Source: Actinomycetes bacterium
GTDB taxonomy: Bacteria > Actinomycetota > Actinomycetes > Mycobacteriales > Micromonosporaceae
Reading direction: 5' to 3'
Assembly: GCA_023402505.1 (NCBI GenBank)
Contig: JAEYGD010000558.1
Span: 1 to 6,011 of the forward strand
DNA: 6,011 nt
The position numbers and the translations under genes were made by a program. Positions 5,899 through 6,011 of this stretch are shown here, one piece after another. Numbering within the stretch: position 1 is the stretch's first letter; each line of letters opens with the position of its first letter. The notes beneath the pieces were generated by a model that searched no databases, was not told the DNA's origin, and saw only the letters and a program-made list of their open reading frames with translations.

Positions 5899-5933
5899 CC
5901 GGGGCCCGGGTCCGCGACGGACCCGGGCCCCGG
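5899..5933. terminator. Strong bidirectional hairpin terminator
   Basis: A perfect 16-bp GC-rich stem (5899-5914 with 5918-5933) closes a three-base loop, CGA. It starts 12 bases after the L,D-transpeptidase stop codon and lies 22 bases before the stop of the convergent partial gene at the right edge, so it can end transcripts from both sides. No U-tract is present. Confidence 0.85.
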
Positions 5934-5955
5934 TCCGTCGCCCGGACCGGGCCGA

Positions 5956-6011
5956 TCAGCGCAGCGGCACCCGGGCCACCCCGACACCGGTCAGGCTGCC
6001 CAACCACAGAT
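5956..6011 (-). CDS. 3' end of a convergent gene, possibly a beta-propeller (SMP-30/strictosidine-synthase-like) protein
   Basis: On the - strand an open frame runs in from the right edge and ends with TGA at 5958-5956. Its 17 visible residues are LWLGSLTGVGVARVPLR. An ending of the type LWLGSL..VARVPL is typical of the last blade of SMP-30/gluconolactonase or strictosidine-synthase-like propellers, which is the only hint of function. The reading is supported by its position: a strong hairpin sits just beyond the stop, as expected at the end of a convergent gene. The fragment is too short to be certain of either the gene or its family. Confidence 0.45.
   Translation of the reverse strand, partial: LWLGSLTGVGVARVPLR

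Noticed and set aside
5211..5987. - strand reading frame opposite the end of the L,D-transpeptidase gene
   Set aside because: It is antisense to the YkuD active-site region and begins within the convergent gene end and hairpin; its product shows no domain.

Overview
The window is about 6 kb of very GC-rich DNA with strongly GC-biased third codon positions, typical of an actinomycete chromosome. The E2 sequence type, the Tat-exported sugar isomerase and the mycobacterial-style L,D-transpeptidase fit a member of the Micromonosporaceae or a relative, but that assignment is inference. No tRNA, rRNA, insertion sequence, CRISPR array or phage gene is visible.

Layout. (1) Bases 1-935, + strand: the 3' part of a gene for the E2 acyltransferase of a branched-chain 2-oxoacid (or pyruvate) dehydrogenase complex; its lipoyl domain lies upstream of the window. 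(2) A 15-bp perfect hairpin at 948-984 separates it from a convergent gene pair. (3) Bases 1020-4086, - strand: a two-gene operon. The first gene (4086 to 3139, GTG start) encodes a Tat-exported TIM-barrel sugar isomerase/epimerase-like protein. After 25 bp follows the second (3113 to 1020), a secreted glucose/sorbosone-dehydrogenase-type beta-propeller with a PKD domain and a C-terminal Ig-like region. (4) Bases 4087-4620: a 534-bp divergent intergenic region with two less GC-rich islands carrying an imperfect 26-bp inverted repeat, a CGAAACTTTCG palindrome, a candidate -10/-35 pair and a GAGGAATCCTC palindrome. (5) Bases 4621-5886, + strand: a lipoprotein L,D-transpeptidase with Ig-like domains and an intact YkuD active site. 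(6) A 16-bp perfect hairpin at 5899-5933. (7) Bases 5956-6011, - strand: the last 17 codons of a convergent gene, possibly of a beta-propeller (SMP-30/strictosidine-synthase-like) protein.

How the genes fit together. The two - strand genes very probably act together outside the cytoplasm on a sugar or glycoside: one looks like a sugar oxidase/dehydrogenase scaffold, the other like a metal-dependent keto-sugar isomerase, epimerase or lyase. The E2 gene (central metabolism) and the L,D-transpeptidase (cell wall 3-3 cross-links) are separate units that only happen to be neighbours. Apart from the exported sugar-oxidation pair and its unassigned operators, the region looks ordinary; I do not see a clearly new system.
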